DNA of 64,000 bases. Source: Cercis canadensis (taxonomy: Eukaryota; Streptophyta; Magnoliopsida; Fabales; Fabaceae). The stretch spans positions 143,130 through 207,129 of the forward strand of contig QAOA01007183.1 of the NCBI GenBank assembly GCA_003255065.1, given 5' to 3'. A program made the position numbers and the translations under genes. The notes beneath the pieces are model-generated. The model saw only the letters and a program-made list of their open reading frames with translations, was not told the origin of the DNA and did no database searches. Of the stretch, positions 11,163 to 22,693 are shown piece by piece. The first letter of the stretch is position 1. Each line of letters opens with the position of its first letter.

Positions 11163-12046
11163 ATGCTCTATCTATCAAATTGACGAAGGGCCAACAAAGA
11201 AAATAAGAAGTAAATATACAGGAAGCAGAGAGAGGCAAGTTAAAATCTACTATTTTTTTTTTTGTTTTTAGTTTTTGTTTGTTTTTTGGTCTTGCTTCAT
11301 CGTTCAGTTTGTCTATAATTCTCAACTTGCTCAGTGAGAATTATTCAGTCACATTCTTGAGGAAAGTATGCATTGCTTGAGACTATGATAGAAAGAGAAA
11401 TCCAGTTTCTATTTGAGTCACCAACTTGCATTGACTTGAGTAAATTTGGGTCCCTTTAGAAACATGTAAACCTCAAGGAATTTATCTCTACACTTGACTT
11501 GTGGATACTTAAAGTCTATTAAATAGTACTATCGGAGATAGTAATACATTAAAGTTTAATATTTCAATTAGACTCCTATAAAAAACATTATTTGATTAGA
11601 CTCAATTAAAAACTTATTTTTTCTTAACAACTCATTTAATTTGGCTCATTGTGTGGTTTTATGAGAAAAAATAACAATGTGTCTAAAATTTCTCATTCTT
11701 AAATTTTAAACTCTCACAAAAAGGGAAGTACGGACCCTAGTGTAAATCTTATAAAGAAATTCTATATGCATTTTTTCTTTTATTGTTTACAAATAACATT
11801 ATATTTGTACATAAAGCATATAGGACAAGGTAAATGCCTTATGAAAGAGAATAAATGTCAATGTTCTCAATTCATTTGTGGAAAGGTTAAAGTGGTTCCC
11901 AAAATTCCAAAGTGTCTTTAGATTGGCCTTGTGTAAAGGTTAAAATGGTTCCCAAAAATTAAAATTGTCATTAGACTAACTTTGTGGAAAGGTTAAAGTG
12001 GTTCCCAAAATTCTAAAGTGTCTTTAGACTAGCCTTGTGGAAAGTG
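10574..12046. repeat. Dispersed repeat R1, copy 1
   Basis: From ACACTTCATGGAAGGAAT near 10575 onward the sequence matches 47260-48421 in the same orientation with few differences. The start cuts into integrase coding sequence. No ORF or terminal repeat was recognised inside. Part of it (the stretch around 10920-11125) is also found inverted at 17577-17800 in the loop of the foldback structure, and 11590-11780 has a third, partial copy at 46000-46190. The length is inflated by the overlap at N10835. Confidence 0.8.
11877..12046. repeat. 53-bp tandem repeat, three copies
   Basis: The unit starts TGTGGAAAGGTTAAAGTGGT and ends in TTTAGACTGGCCT. It is repeated three times here, three to four times at 48247-48421, and in remnant form at 15925-16032. 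The third unit is interrupted by the LTR that begins at 12052, so 15925-16032 is the other side of that interruption. Confidence 0.85.
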
Positions 12047-12051
12047 GGTCC

Positions 12052-15000
12052 TATCGCAACGTCCCTTTTGGAGCGCGAAGCGGAGTGGCGAAACCCCCCA
12101 CAAGAAAAGTAAAAGATAAGGTGCATCATATGATACAAAAGAATGAAGTCGCCACCAATCATTTTATTCCATTTTTAAACAAATGAAATGGTGCGATTGG
12201 ACACCTAAAAGATTTGGTCTATGTTTAGAGTTTGTATTTGGGGGTTGATTACGCATAGGGAAGGTATTAGCACCTTACAATGTTCGTTCTTAGAACGGTT
12301 ACCCATTTAATCTTTTGTTATCTATTAAAATAAATTAAATTGGTCATAACATTATGTTTTAAAATAAAGTAATATTTTTTTAGGTCCCGCCAATCCATCT
12401 GGCAAAACCATAAGGATGCCTCAAGATTATTGGGTAGAGACAATGATTGTCATTACAATCCTCTCCCAATCTATCCCGTCATTGGCAAATTTTAACATTT
12501 TTATTATCTAAGTAATAACTAAAAAATATATGAAATACAATATTATTATGCATGTTAGAAAATGAGTTTGAGAATTGTGGAGAAAAGTTTTTTATTGAAG
12601 GTCTTTCTTTAAGTCCATCAGTACATCTAGAAAGGCTAAAGGGACACTTCTCACCTCTGGAATATCAAGGAGTCGTTGTCATCACAGCTATCCTCATTTA
12701 TTCCCTCATCGATAATTTTAATCCACACTTTAAGGTAAATAAAAGTACGATATTATACATAGAGAAGATTTTTAGGGGAATTATGCATAGAAAAGATTTT
12801 TATCAGGAGTTAGCCTCAAGCCCCGCCAATACCTCTAGCAAAACTAAAGAAACTTCTCTTACCTCCGGAATGTTCGTTATAGCTAATTTTGATTATTCCT
12901 TCGTCGATAATCTTATTCTAGCATAAGTAAAAACAATAATAAAATGTAATGAGATAAATTATTATGTAGCAAATGAATGCTAGAAAAACACTAATTAAAA
13001 AAATAATAGCGATATTAGAAATTTTATTGGCCGCACCAGTACCTCTGGCATAATTAATAAAATTATCCCTCACCTTAAGAACATTAAGAAAAATTGTCAA
13101 CACAATTATCCCTTAACTTAATCCGTCGTTGGACTTTGATTTTTTCTTTTTACGAAAGAATATAAAACATCTAAGATAAACTGATAACATAAAAAATGAT
13201 GAATAAGAGCAATTATAAGAGAAAAAAAAAATTTGTTTGAACCCTAAAGAAAAGCAAGCATCCTAAATAAATTAAATCCGAATTAAATAATAAACATATA
13301 GCAAATATCAAATGAGTAAAGCCACAAACACTAACCTCATAACTAAAGTCATAAACCTACCATAACTAAATCAAATGAAACCTAATAAAAATGATTAGTA
13401 GCCTAACCACAAAATAATATAGATTCAAAGACAAAAACGTGGGCCCAAACATAACTGCCCAAAATTACATGTAAAGCTTAAAGAAAAAGAAATGGACCAG
13501 CCCAAACAATAAAAGAAAAACATGGACCGGCCCAATAGACATAAAATAAATGAAGTGGTAATTGAAGTAAACTAAAACAACGAAATGGGCCAGACCAAAT
13601 AACAAATCAGTCCAGACCAATGTAAAGCAAGATAAAAGAGAATGAAATGAAAGGGCCATATTAAACACAAACATAACAAGAGCCACAAAAAAGGTCCAAC
13701 CTAATAAATTATACACAAAAAGAAATTACAAATGAAATTAAAAGAGATTCATCAACCTAAATACTTATAGCATATGTAGAAAGAAAAGAGAAAGCAGGGA
13801 GGGATGTAGAGGAAAGGGTAAGAACTATAGGGGACAACTCTCGGGTCTAGGAGTTCAAGGAATTGATCCGATCTTGACTAATTGGTGTGCATCTCCCTCT
13901 TCATTTCACTTTTTCTCTAAAAATTCATCGATTTTCTCTCTAAAAATTTCAGTTTTATTGGCCGCGCCAATACATCTGGCATAACCAAGAAAATTATCCT
14001 TTACCTCAGGAACATTAGAAAAAATTGTCAACACAATTATCCCTTAACTTAATCCGTCGTTAGACTTTGATTTTTTCTTTTTATGAAAGGAAATAAAGCA
14101 TATAAAATATCTAAGATAAATTGATAACATAAAAAATGAAGAATAAGAACAATTATAAGAGAAAAAAAATTGTTTTAACCCAAAAGAAAAGCAAGCATCC
14201 TAAATAAATTAAATCTGAATTAAATAATAAAAATATAGCAAATATCAAATGAGCAAAGACACAAACACTAACCTCATAACTAAAGTCATAATCTTAACAT
14301 AACTAAATAAAGTGAAACCTAATAAAAATGATTAGTAGCCTAACCACAAAATAATGTAGATTCAAAGACAAAAATGTGGGCCCAAACATTACAGCCCAAA
14401 ATTGCAAGTAAAGCTTAAAGAAAGTGAAATGGACCAGCCCAAACAAATTTAACCCAAAAAATAAAAGAAAGACATGAACCAGCCCAATAGACATAAAATA
14501 AATGAAGTGGTAAATGAAGTAAACTAAAACAACGAAATGGGCCAAACCAAATAAAAAATCCGTCCAGACCAATGTAAAGCAAGATAAAAGAGAATGAAAT
14601 GAAAGGGCCATATTAAAAAGAAACATAACAAGAGCCACCAAAAAGGTCCAGCCTAATAAATTATACACAAAAGGAAAATTGCAAATGGAATTAAAAGAGA
14701 GATCTAGCAACCCAAATAGCTATAGCATACGTAGAAAGAAAAGAGAAAGTAGGGAGGGATGGAGAGGAAAGGGGAAGAACTATAGGGGAGAACTCTCGGG
14801 TCTGGGAGTTCAAGGAATTGATCCGACCTTGACTAATTGGTGTGCATATCCCTCTTCATTTCACTTTCTCTCCAAAATTTTTTTGATTCTCTCTCTAAAA
14901 ATTTTGGTTTTCCTCTCCCTAGGAACCATTTCCGTCTCTAAAAAATTGGAGATTTGCAGGTAGCCCCACCCCTATGATTTTACAAATTGATGGTATGAAG

Positions 15001-15924
15001 GTAAATCACTTCTCTCTAACTCTTTATTTTCTTCTAAATTTCTCTTCTTCATCACTTCGATTCTTGGTGGGTCTCTATTTTCTCTCTCAAGGTGATGTTT
15101 CTCTCTCTAGATTGGGTGCTAATGGGAATGGGGGTGGAACCACCAACACCGGCGGCGCCACCCCTCCTTGTTCGAAAATAAAATGCAGAAGATGACAAGT
15201 GATTCTCCCCCTTTTTTATTTATATACGTGGGAAAACAATTAGCATAAAAGAGAATGATGAGATAGTGTTAATACCTGGATGCCTACTATATTTTCTCCT
15301 CCTCCCAACTTTTTAAGACTTCTCCTATGAATTTTTGGTTCTCTCTGTATATTTTTTCTATTTGGCTCCCATGTATATCACTCTGTGTGTCTCCGATTTC
15401 TCTCTATTTGTTTCTTTTTATTTTGCTTCAGAGTTTCAATTCTCTCTATCTGTCCATGTCCTTTTTTGTTTGCTCTATGAGGCTTTTATAGCTGAAATTT
15501 TGTGCAAGTTGCACTGGTTAATTGATGTGCTTTTCCTGCTCTTCCGATTTTCAAGCTGTAAAGGGCATTGCAGGGTGGGTGGCGCCGGACTGGTGAATAA
15601 CATTTCGCCGAAAGCCAAATTGCCACCTAAGAGTTGAGACTAACATGAAACTATATTGCCAGAAAGATAGTGTGTTGCCTCAAATAGTATTTATTTCTTC
15701 TTTGCCTTTTTTATTATTCTTCATTTTTAATAATAAATAATTTTTTGTATTTTTGTATTCTTTTTAAGTTATTATTATTTTTTGTGATTTTTGTTAGCAT
15801 TTCAGCATTTTTGGTTATATCTGCTTTATTTTGTAGTATTGAAATGTTTCAATTGAGAAGATAGAAAATATGATTCTAAAGACCATGATCCCAAAAATAA
15901 ATCGTTCAAATTTAGGTGTCAACA
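12052..15924 (-). mobile_element. Probable solo LTR of an Ogre/Tat-type element (3.87 kb)
   Basis: The left flank ends GGTCC (12047-12051) and the right flank begins GTTCC (15925-15929); the copy at 48417-48421 has GTTCC, so a 5-base target duplication with one later mutation is likely. The minus strand begins TGTTGACACCTAAATTTG, an LTR-like start, and ends ...CGATA; the expected CA end has become TA. The element sits inside the 53-bp tandem array, whose remaining units resume at 15925. No gag, pol or primer site is inside, so this is a solo LTR or an LTR-only relic. ORFs here are short and unsupported. The motifs GAAGTCGCCACCAAT and AGGGAAGGTATTAGCACC near the left end tie it to the LTR at 5491-8029. 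Confidence 0.65.
13022..14908. repeat. 931-bp tandem duplication inside the solo LTR
   Basis: TTTTATTGGCCGC begins at 13022 and again at 13953. The two copies run in parallel through the same landmarks (AATTGTCAACACAATTATCC, AACTCTCGGGTCT) to CTCTCTAAAAATTTYRG. They differ by scattered substitutions and small indels, so this is an old real duplication rather than an assembly overlap. The outer limits are accurate to about 10 bases. Confidence 0.8.
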
Positions 15925-16359
15925 GTTCCCAAAATTTCGAAGTATTCCCAAAATTTCAAAGTGTCTTTAAACTGGCTTTGTGGAAAGGTTAAAGTGGTTC
16001 CCAAAATTCCAAAGTGTCTTTAGACTGGCCTTGTCATATATAATTACTTGCATTGAAGTCCTGCAAGTTTCATTGCTTTTCAGTGCACTGGTTGCCTCCT
16101 TGGGGGCCTACTCAACACTCAGTGGGGTGTAAAAAATATTTTACTTCAACTAAACGGTCAATGGGACAATAATGCTTCATCTCTCAGTTGAATAATTAGA
16201 CTTGGAGAGAAATATAAAGAACATGGTTTAGAAGCAGCTGAAAAGCATTCCGCATCTCATTATGAACCACAAGGCCCATACTACCCTTTCCCACCTCCGC
16301 AAAAGCTGTAGCATCAAAATTAACTTTAGAAACACCACTAGGATGGGGCTGCCAGGCCT
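15925..16359. other. Remainder of R1 after the solo LTR, no gene
   Basis: The first 108 bases are two to three partial units of the 53-bp repeat. The rest is unassigned sequence leading to the foldback structure. No ORF of interest is seen. Confidence 0.55.
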
Positions 16360-18622
16360 ATATAGATATAATAAATGTGTAAAAAAAAAAAAAATAGTGT
16401 AGATATATCACTGCTAAAAATTTATTTTAAGTGGGTCTAATTAAAATTTAGTTGAGCATGATTATATTTAGATTCATTCAGGTGTTAATCTTATAAGAGA
16501 TTTCTTGGAACAATTACATTGTCTTTTGATAATGTTTTATTGTATATCTTGTGAAGCTAGGAATTAAAGTTTAAATAAGTCTAAGGCACTAGGTGTAGTC
16601 TTGTAGTGAGGGGTCTAAATAGTTTCTAGGTGATCAGCAGTTCAAAAACCCCCCATCCCGTCATTAACTAAAAGAAAATTTTAAGTTAATTTAGTTAATT
16701 ATTTATTTAACTTATGATGTCTTGTGTGTAGATTTAGACTTCATATGCTCGTGGTTATTTTATTACCTCCCGGCTCCTAGTACTTCAGTTTTTCTATATA
16801 TTTTCTTTACTCGTTCTATCATATGCTAGCAATGGTAAAATGTAAAAGCTCAGACATTTTTCTCTGATATATTTTAATTCTCTCTCTAATGTTTAGCTTA
16901 TTTTCTGTAGTTTAACATTAATTCCATTAGGATAGACTTGTGGGCATGTTCATTGGTTCGTTTGGTGATGTGTGTGGCTATAAACATGCTAGGATGGGAA
17001 ATAGCGTAGCTTCTGGCCAATACTACTATGAGTATGAGATTCTAATTGTAATGGATCTGCTACTTGCTTATCGTTCAGTATGTCTGGACTACGATTCTCC
17101 ACTTGTTAGGGGGAGTCCTTTTCTTTCACACTCTTACGGATAGTACGCATTGTAATTAGGGGTCCAGTTATTTAATACACTCAGCTGGCCTCCAATGACT
17201 GAAATAGTTTGGGGTCCAGTTATTTAATATAATAAGTGGACAAATTAACATAGCACATTTTATAATCACTTCTCTAATATTTGATACATTAAGCACTGAT
17301 TACTCTTTCAAGAATGAAGGAAGGAATTGTATCTATCTACGTCCAACGTATCTAACACTCCAGTCAAATGGACACTCAAACATGCACTCGTTAAACAACT
17401 GTAGCTTAGACTTTTCAGAGGAATGCATTCATCATGCGAAATTCAGTATCATATACACCATTCGTTTTCCTTTATAATAAGTTTGACAATCAGAAACATT
17501 ATATAAAATACATTGTTTAACTTATCTCTGCACAATTACTTAAAGAAAAAATAAGTATGACCTGAAACATAGAGCAAACTTATCTCGGACATAGATGGAT
17601 GTGTTCCTTCCTTGAAGTGTAGGTAGGTGTTTCTAGATTGACTCCAAATTACTCCAGTCAATGCATATCTGTCCTATTTCCTAGTTTGTGTTTAGCGGTG
17701 GTTTGAGGAAGTCTGCTCTATGTTATAATCTAATGTACTCCTTAATTTATGCATCATCAAATAATGTTTTAGGTCTTTTGGCCAAGTAGTATTGAGGTTG
17801 ACCTCAGGGCTTGTAGGTTCTGTGTTGTAACCAAAGTACCAAAGAAAATATTTTAGGTCATACTTATTTTTTCTTTATGTAATTGTTCAGAGATAAGTTA
17901 AACCATGTATTTGATAAATGTAATGTTTCTGATTCTCAAACTAACTATAAAATAAAAAGAATGGAGAATATTATAAAGAATTTGGCATGAAGAAGGCATT
18001 GCACTGAAAAGTCTAAGCTCTACAGTTGCCAATGAGTGAACGTCAGAGTGTACATTTGAATGAAGTGTTAGATACGCTTGAACGTAGATATATGGATACA
18101 GATGCTTCCTTCATTCATGAAAGAGTGATCAACGCTTTGTGTATCAAATAACTAGACCCCTGACTACTTTAGTACTTCATGTATTAAATAATTGGACCCC
18201 TAATTACTTTAGACAATGCATACTATTCATAAGAGTGTGCGACAAAAGGACTCCCCCAAACAAGTGGAGAATCGTAGACAAACTGAACAACAAAGCAAGT
18301 AGCAGATCCATTACAAATAGAATCTCATACTCATAGTGGTTGAAATATCAGGCTTTAGCCCCTCTCAGGGTTCGTCTAGAGAAAAATGTATTAGCTTTTA
18401 CATCTTAGTGATTGCTAAGCTAAGGTTAAAATGAGTGAAGAATATAGAAAATGAAGTACTAGGACCCAGGAGGTAATAAAATAAAAACAGCCTCTAATGA
18501 ATTTGGCATGGAAAGGGCATTGCTCTAAAAGTCTAAGCTCTACAGTTGTTTAATGAGTGCATGTCTGATTGTCCATTTGAATGAAGTGTTAGATATGCTT
18601 GGACATAGAGAGATACAATTCT

Positions 18623-19330
18623 TTCCTTCATTCATGAAAGAGTGATCATGCAAGCGACTAAGTGTAATCTAGTGGTGAGGGATTTGGGTAGTTTGCAAGA
18701 GGTCAAAGATTCGAGCTTCCATACTATCATGTAAAAAAAAAGAGTGATTGGTGCTTCGTGTATTAAATAACTAGACCCCTCATTTGCTACTAATTCTCCA
18801 AGTGTAGCTCCACTAATTAATAGTCAATGGAGGCCAGCTAACTGTATTAAACAACTGGACCCCCAATTAACTTAAACAATGCATACAATCCGTAAGAGTG
18901 TCAAAGAAAAAGACTCCCCCTAACAAGTGTAGAATCTTAGTTTTTAGACATACTGAACGACATGGCAAGTAGCAANTTCCTTCATTCATGAAAGAGTGAT
19001 CATGCAAGCGACTAAGTGTAATCTAGTGGTGAGGGATTTGGGTAGTTTGCAAGAGGTCAAAGATTCGAGCTTCCATACTATCATGTAAAAAAAAAAGAGT
19101 GATTGGTGCTTCGTGTATTAAATAACTAGACCCCTCATTTGCTACTAATTCTCCAAGTGTAGCTCCACTAATTAATAGTCAATGGAGGCCAGCTAACTCT
19201 ATTAAACAACTGGACCCCCAATTAACTTAGACAATGCATACAGTCCGTAAGAGTGTCAAAGAAAAAGACTCCCCCTAACAAGTGTAGAATCTTGGTTTTT
19301 AGACATACTGAACGACATGGCAAGTAGCAA
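18623..19330. repeat. Duplicated ~353-bp segment around N18976 (assembly overlap)
   Basis: 18623-18975 and 18977-19330 match with a one-base indel in an A-run and three or so substitutions. The joint is a single N. It lies within a truly repetitive arm, which probably caused the mis-join. Confidence 0.85.
18647..18738 (+). mobile_element. Short tRNA-related SINE (92 bp)
   Basis: The insert carries an A-box-like GTAATCTAGTGGTGAGG and a B-box-like GATTCGAGCTTCC about 35 bases apart and ends in an A-run. It is flanked by AAAGAGTGAT on both sides (18637-18646 and 18739-18748). The same target without an insert is seen at 18114-18130 and, inverted, at 17292-17311, giving two empty sites inside the same window. 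The copy after N18976 is the assembly duplicate. The next unit at about 19380-19450 has a rearranged, 5'-damaged version. The body is shorter than most plant SINEs, so it may be truncated. Confidence 0.65.
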
Positions 19331-19924
19331 ATCCATTACGATTAGAATCTCATACTCATAGTGGTATTTTGCAAGACGTCAAAGATTTGAGTAGTTTGCA
19401 AGAGGTCAAAGATTGGAGCCTCCATACTATCATGTAAAAAGGAAAAAAGAGTGATTGGTGCTTCGTGTATTAAATAACTAGACCCCTCATTTGTTACTAA
19501 TTCTCCAAGTGTAGCTCCACTAATTAATAGTCAATGGAGGCCAGCTAACTGTATTAAACAAATGGACCCCCAATTAACTTAGACAATGCATGCAATCCGT
19601 AAGAGTGTCAAAGAAAAAGACTCCCCCTAACAAGTGTAGAATCTTAGTTTTTAGACATACTGAACGACATGGCAAGTAGCAAATCCATTACGATTAGAAT
19701 CTCATACTCAGTGGTATTGGCCAGCAGCTAATCTATTTCCCATCCTAGCATGTTTATAGCCACACACATCACCATACGAACCAATGAACATGCCCACATC
19801 TTACCGATTGCTAGCTAATGATAGAAGGAGTAAAGAATATCGAAAACTGAAGCACTAGGAGCCGAGAGGTAATAAAATATTCGCGCACATCTCACGTCCA
19901 AATCCACACACAAGACATTATCAG

Positions 19925-20121
19925 TTTTTTTTCTTTTTCTTGGTAGCAAAATGTTGAGGGTGAGGGAAGGCAATACCATTTTAAGGTTAGGGCATATGTC
20001 AGGGCTTATAGAAGTACTTATAGATTGCCTACCAAAAGGAAACTACTCGCAGTGAGATTTATACCTAGACCTTATGAGCAAAGTAATTCGATTTTTACCA
20101 ACTAAACCAGCCCATGTTGGT
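19925..20121 (-). mobile_element. tRNA-derived SINE (197 bp)
   Basis: The minus strand begins ACCAACATGGGCTGGTTTAG + TTGG, a tRNA-like head with an A box. A B-box-like segment (AAGGTCTAGGTATAAATC) follows about 35 bases later, then an unrelated body and an A-rich tail (19941-19925). The flanks are AGACATTATCAG (19913-19924) and AGACATTATTAG (20122-20133), a 12-base target duplication with one mismatch. The matching site in the left palindrome arm (about 16711-16730) has no insert. It is not a functional tRNA gene: no acceptor stem or anticodon arm pairs properly. Confidence 0.72.
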
Positions 20122-20500
20122 AGACATTATTAGTTTCAGTTTAGAACATTATTAAACAAATAATTAACTAAACTTACTTAAACTCTTTTTAGTTATGTGA
20201 CCTACAAACTATTCAAAGGTCTCACCACAAGACCACATCTAATGACTTATATTTATTTAAACTCAAATTCAAAACATCACAAGATGTACTCGAAAAACAA
20301 AAAAAACAAAAAACAAAAAAATTATCACAATACAACATAATTAGTCAGAGCAATATCTTATAAGATTAACACATGAAAGAATCTAAATATAATCATGCTC
20401 ACCTTAATATTAGTTAGACCCACTTAACAAAACTTTTAAGCAGTGATACATCTGCACTATTGTTTTACACATTTATTTTATCTACATATATATGGTAGTA

Positions 20501-20801
20501 CCTAAATTTTCCTGCTCTTACTAAAACTTTTTTTTTAGCAAAATACCTACTAAAATTTTACAAGGTTTCAATAAAACTTTAGTCCATTAAATTTATTCGT
20601 TAAATGTCCACTTCCTATCCATTCTAAAAAGTGTCGAACTATAATTTTTCTAATTTATTTTCTTTGTATGGCTCTATGACGTGTTATATACTAATATTCA
20701 TTTATACCCGCTACCCTTGAGGTAGGGCAAGACCTAATGTGTGGTCTTCGATGATGCCAACGACTCGTACACTGCTGTGTTTGTATTCTCTACTTTTCTC
20801 C
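20501..20801. other. Upstream region of the LRR receptor kinase
   Basis: AT-rich upstream sequence with no ORF and no recognised element apart from the TATA box that follows. Confidence 0.5.
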
Positions 20802-20811
20802 CTATATAAAT
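20802..20811 (+). promoter_or_regulatory. TATA box of the LRR receptor kinase gene
   Basis: CCTATATAAATA lies about 105 bases before the start codon at 20912. It would put the transcription start near 20835 and give a 5' leader of about 75 bases, normal for this gene type. Confidence 0.55.
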
Positions 20812-21389
20812 ATCTCTAACATCTTGTTATAGGCCCCTCATACCACTTTGCAGTTGCGCATACATTGTCCGTTTTTGATTCTATTAGTAATTCGAAAAAA
20901 TCCACCAAACCATGGTGTTCAGGTATGAGCAGGCCACTTGGCAGGTTCAATTCATGACCTTGTGTTTCCTTGTAATAATCACTTCACCCCACGTTGCAAG
21001 TTCTTCTCGAAGTACTTCCTTTGCTTTTGCTTATCCTGCAGAAGAAAACAACGAAGCAAATGCTCTGTTAAAGTGGAAAGCCGACCTTGACAACCAAAGC
21101 CAAGCTCTTCTATCTTCTTGGACCGTTACTAGTCCTTGCAACTGGGTTGGAATTACTTGTGATGCGTCCAATTCTGTCTCCGCCATAATCCTTCAGCATG
21201 TTGGACTAAGAGGTATGCTTTACAGTCTCAGCTTTTCATCATTTCCCAACCTCCACAAAATAGATATAAGCAACAGCTCATTTTATGGAACTATTCCCCA
21301 CGAAATTGGTAACTTGTCCAGTATTTTTTACTTGGACCTTGGTGATAATTATTTCAGTAGTTCCATACCAGAAGAAATAGGAAACTTGG

Positions 21390-21729
21390 TGTTAGAGAAA
21401 TTGGTGCAACTCTGTTGTAGATAAAGCTTCAACCTGGTGCAACCACCTTATAGATAGGTTTAATATTTAAATACTGCTATAGGACTGATGCAAACACTTT
21501 ATAGATAAGCTTTAATATTTAAATATTGCTATAGGCCTGGTGCAAACACACTGTATAGATAAGCTTTAATATTTAAATACTGCTATAGGCTTAGGATTAG
21601 GTTCACGTATCTCCTTTATTCTGTTACTGATATATAGCTTTCTGTTACTAGCTCACTGTATAAATATGACACACAGTACACCAATAAAATATGTGAAAGA
21701 ATTCTCTTCACTGATATTCAGCATCTTCA
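21390..21729 (+). repeat. 5' LTR of the exon-inserted copia element (340 bp)
   Basis: Runs from TGTTAGAGAAATTGG to ...CAGCATCTTCA. It contains three copies of a unit of about 54 bases ending in TTTAATATTTAAATACTGCT + ATAGG; the 3' LTR has two. TATAAATATGA at 21659-21669 is a TATA box placed about 65 bases before the LTR end. Confidence 0.92.
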
Positions 21730-21772
21730 TGGTATCAGAGCTATCAGCTTAACAGCAAAAATTATTTCTTCC

Positions 21773-22693
21773 ATGGCCAACGTCTCTGACTCTTCTTCCA
21801 CCGCTCAATCTCAAACTCTCATGAATGCCACACCTCATCAACCTACACTTACTCTTGTTTCTTTCACTGCTGCTCACATCCCCATTAAACTTAATAACCA
21901 GAATTATTCTTCATGGCGTACACTAGTCGACGCCCTCTTCTATGGTCACAATCTCATCCCTTACCTTGATGGCTCCAAGCCATGACCACCTAGCACCATA
22001 ACCAACGAAGGCATTACTCTTCCTAACCCCGAGTATGCTTTTTGGACTCGTCAGGATAAGTTCATTCTTCATGCCATTATTTCTTCTCTTGAACCAGATA
22101 TCTTACATCTCCTTGGCAATCCCTCTACCTCCAAAGAAGCCTGGGACCACCTCAAAACCCTCTTTGCCAATCAATCCCGTTCTCGGCTCATGTCTCTTAA
22201 GCAAAAGCTCTCCACTGCTACAAAGGGAACCCAATCTGTTAGTGCATACCTTCAGTTACTAAAAAATATTGCAGATGAGATTGCACTCATTTCCTCCCCA
22301 GTTGACGATCTTGATCTTGTTATTTATGCACTTAATGGACTGGGTTTAGACTTCAAAGAAATTTCTGGTCCTCTCCGTGCTAGAGATACTCCTATTTCCT
22401 TCCTAGAATTACGAGACAAATTAGTAGATTTTGAAACCTACAACACCAAAGAAGATACAATCACTTCCTCCATTCCCCTCACTGCCAACATAGCTCACAA
22501 ATCAGCACCACCTCCATTCAAAAGACGTACCACATACAACCACAACAAACCTCTTCTTCCTACCCCATCAACACCAGATTTTTCCTCACCTACTGTGTGT
22601 CAGCTATGCAACAAAACTGGACACAGTTTTTTCCACACCTTAAACCAAAAAAATCACCCCATGCTCACTTCACCACACCTCAACCCACTCTAA
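21773..22693 (+). pseudogene. gag of the exon-inserted copia element
   Basis: One frame from the ATG at 21773 to 22693 is broken by a single TGA at 21983. The N-terminal part reads IKLNNQNYSSWR, typical of copia gag (UBN2 family), and SVSAYLQLLKNIADEIA, ALNGLGLDFKEI and LELRDKLVDFE are the usual core motifs. A partial zinc knuckle, CQLCNKTGH, lies at 22608-22635 but its last Cys is lost because pol continues in another frame from about 22640. In live elements the protein forms the particle that packages element RNA. Confidence 0.85.

Larger units (their letters stand above)
16360..20500. repeat. 4.1-kb imperfect palindrome (foldback-like element)
   Basis: The left arm, about 16360-17560, is matched in inverted order by 17850-20500. 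Paired landmarks are 16375/20480 (AATGTGTAAAA), 16755/19865 and 18480 (TTATTACCTCC), 17030/18335 (ACTATGAGTATGAGATTCTA), 17100/18250 and 17500/17890. The loop, about 17560-17850, contains an inverted piece of R1. The right arm is longer because its inner part (roughly 18110-18480) is repeated at 18480-18975 and 19380-19720, because of the artefact at N18976, and because of two SINE insertions absent from the left arm. Part of the arm is also found at 46660-47250. No coding sequence is seen; an ORF of 67 codons at 16940 is only the arm sequence. Confidence 0.82.

Noticed and set aside
11870..12046. CRISPR-like or regulatory array
   Set aside because: The 53-bp units are contiguous tandem repeats without unique spacers, in a plant genome.
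13465..14710. Two similar minus-strand hydrophobic ORFs (83 and 135 codons)
   Set aside because: They are the two copies of the 931-bp duplication in the solo LTR, biased in composition; the similarity comes from DNA duplication, not from protein constraint.
19990..20121. Possible tRNA gene on the minus strand
   Set aside because: A- and B-box-like sequences are present but the arms do not fold as a tRNA; the A-rich tail and target duplication show a SINE.
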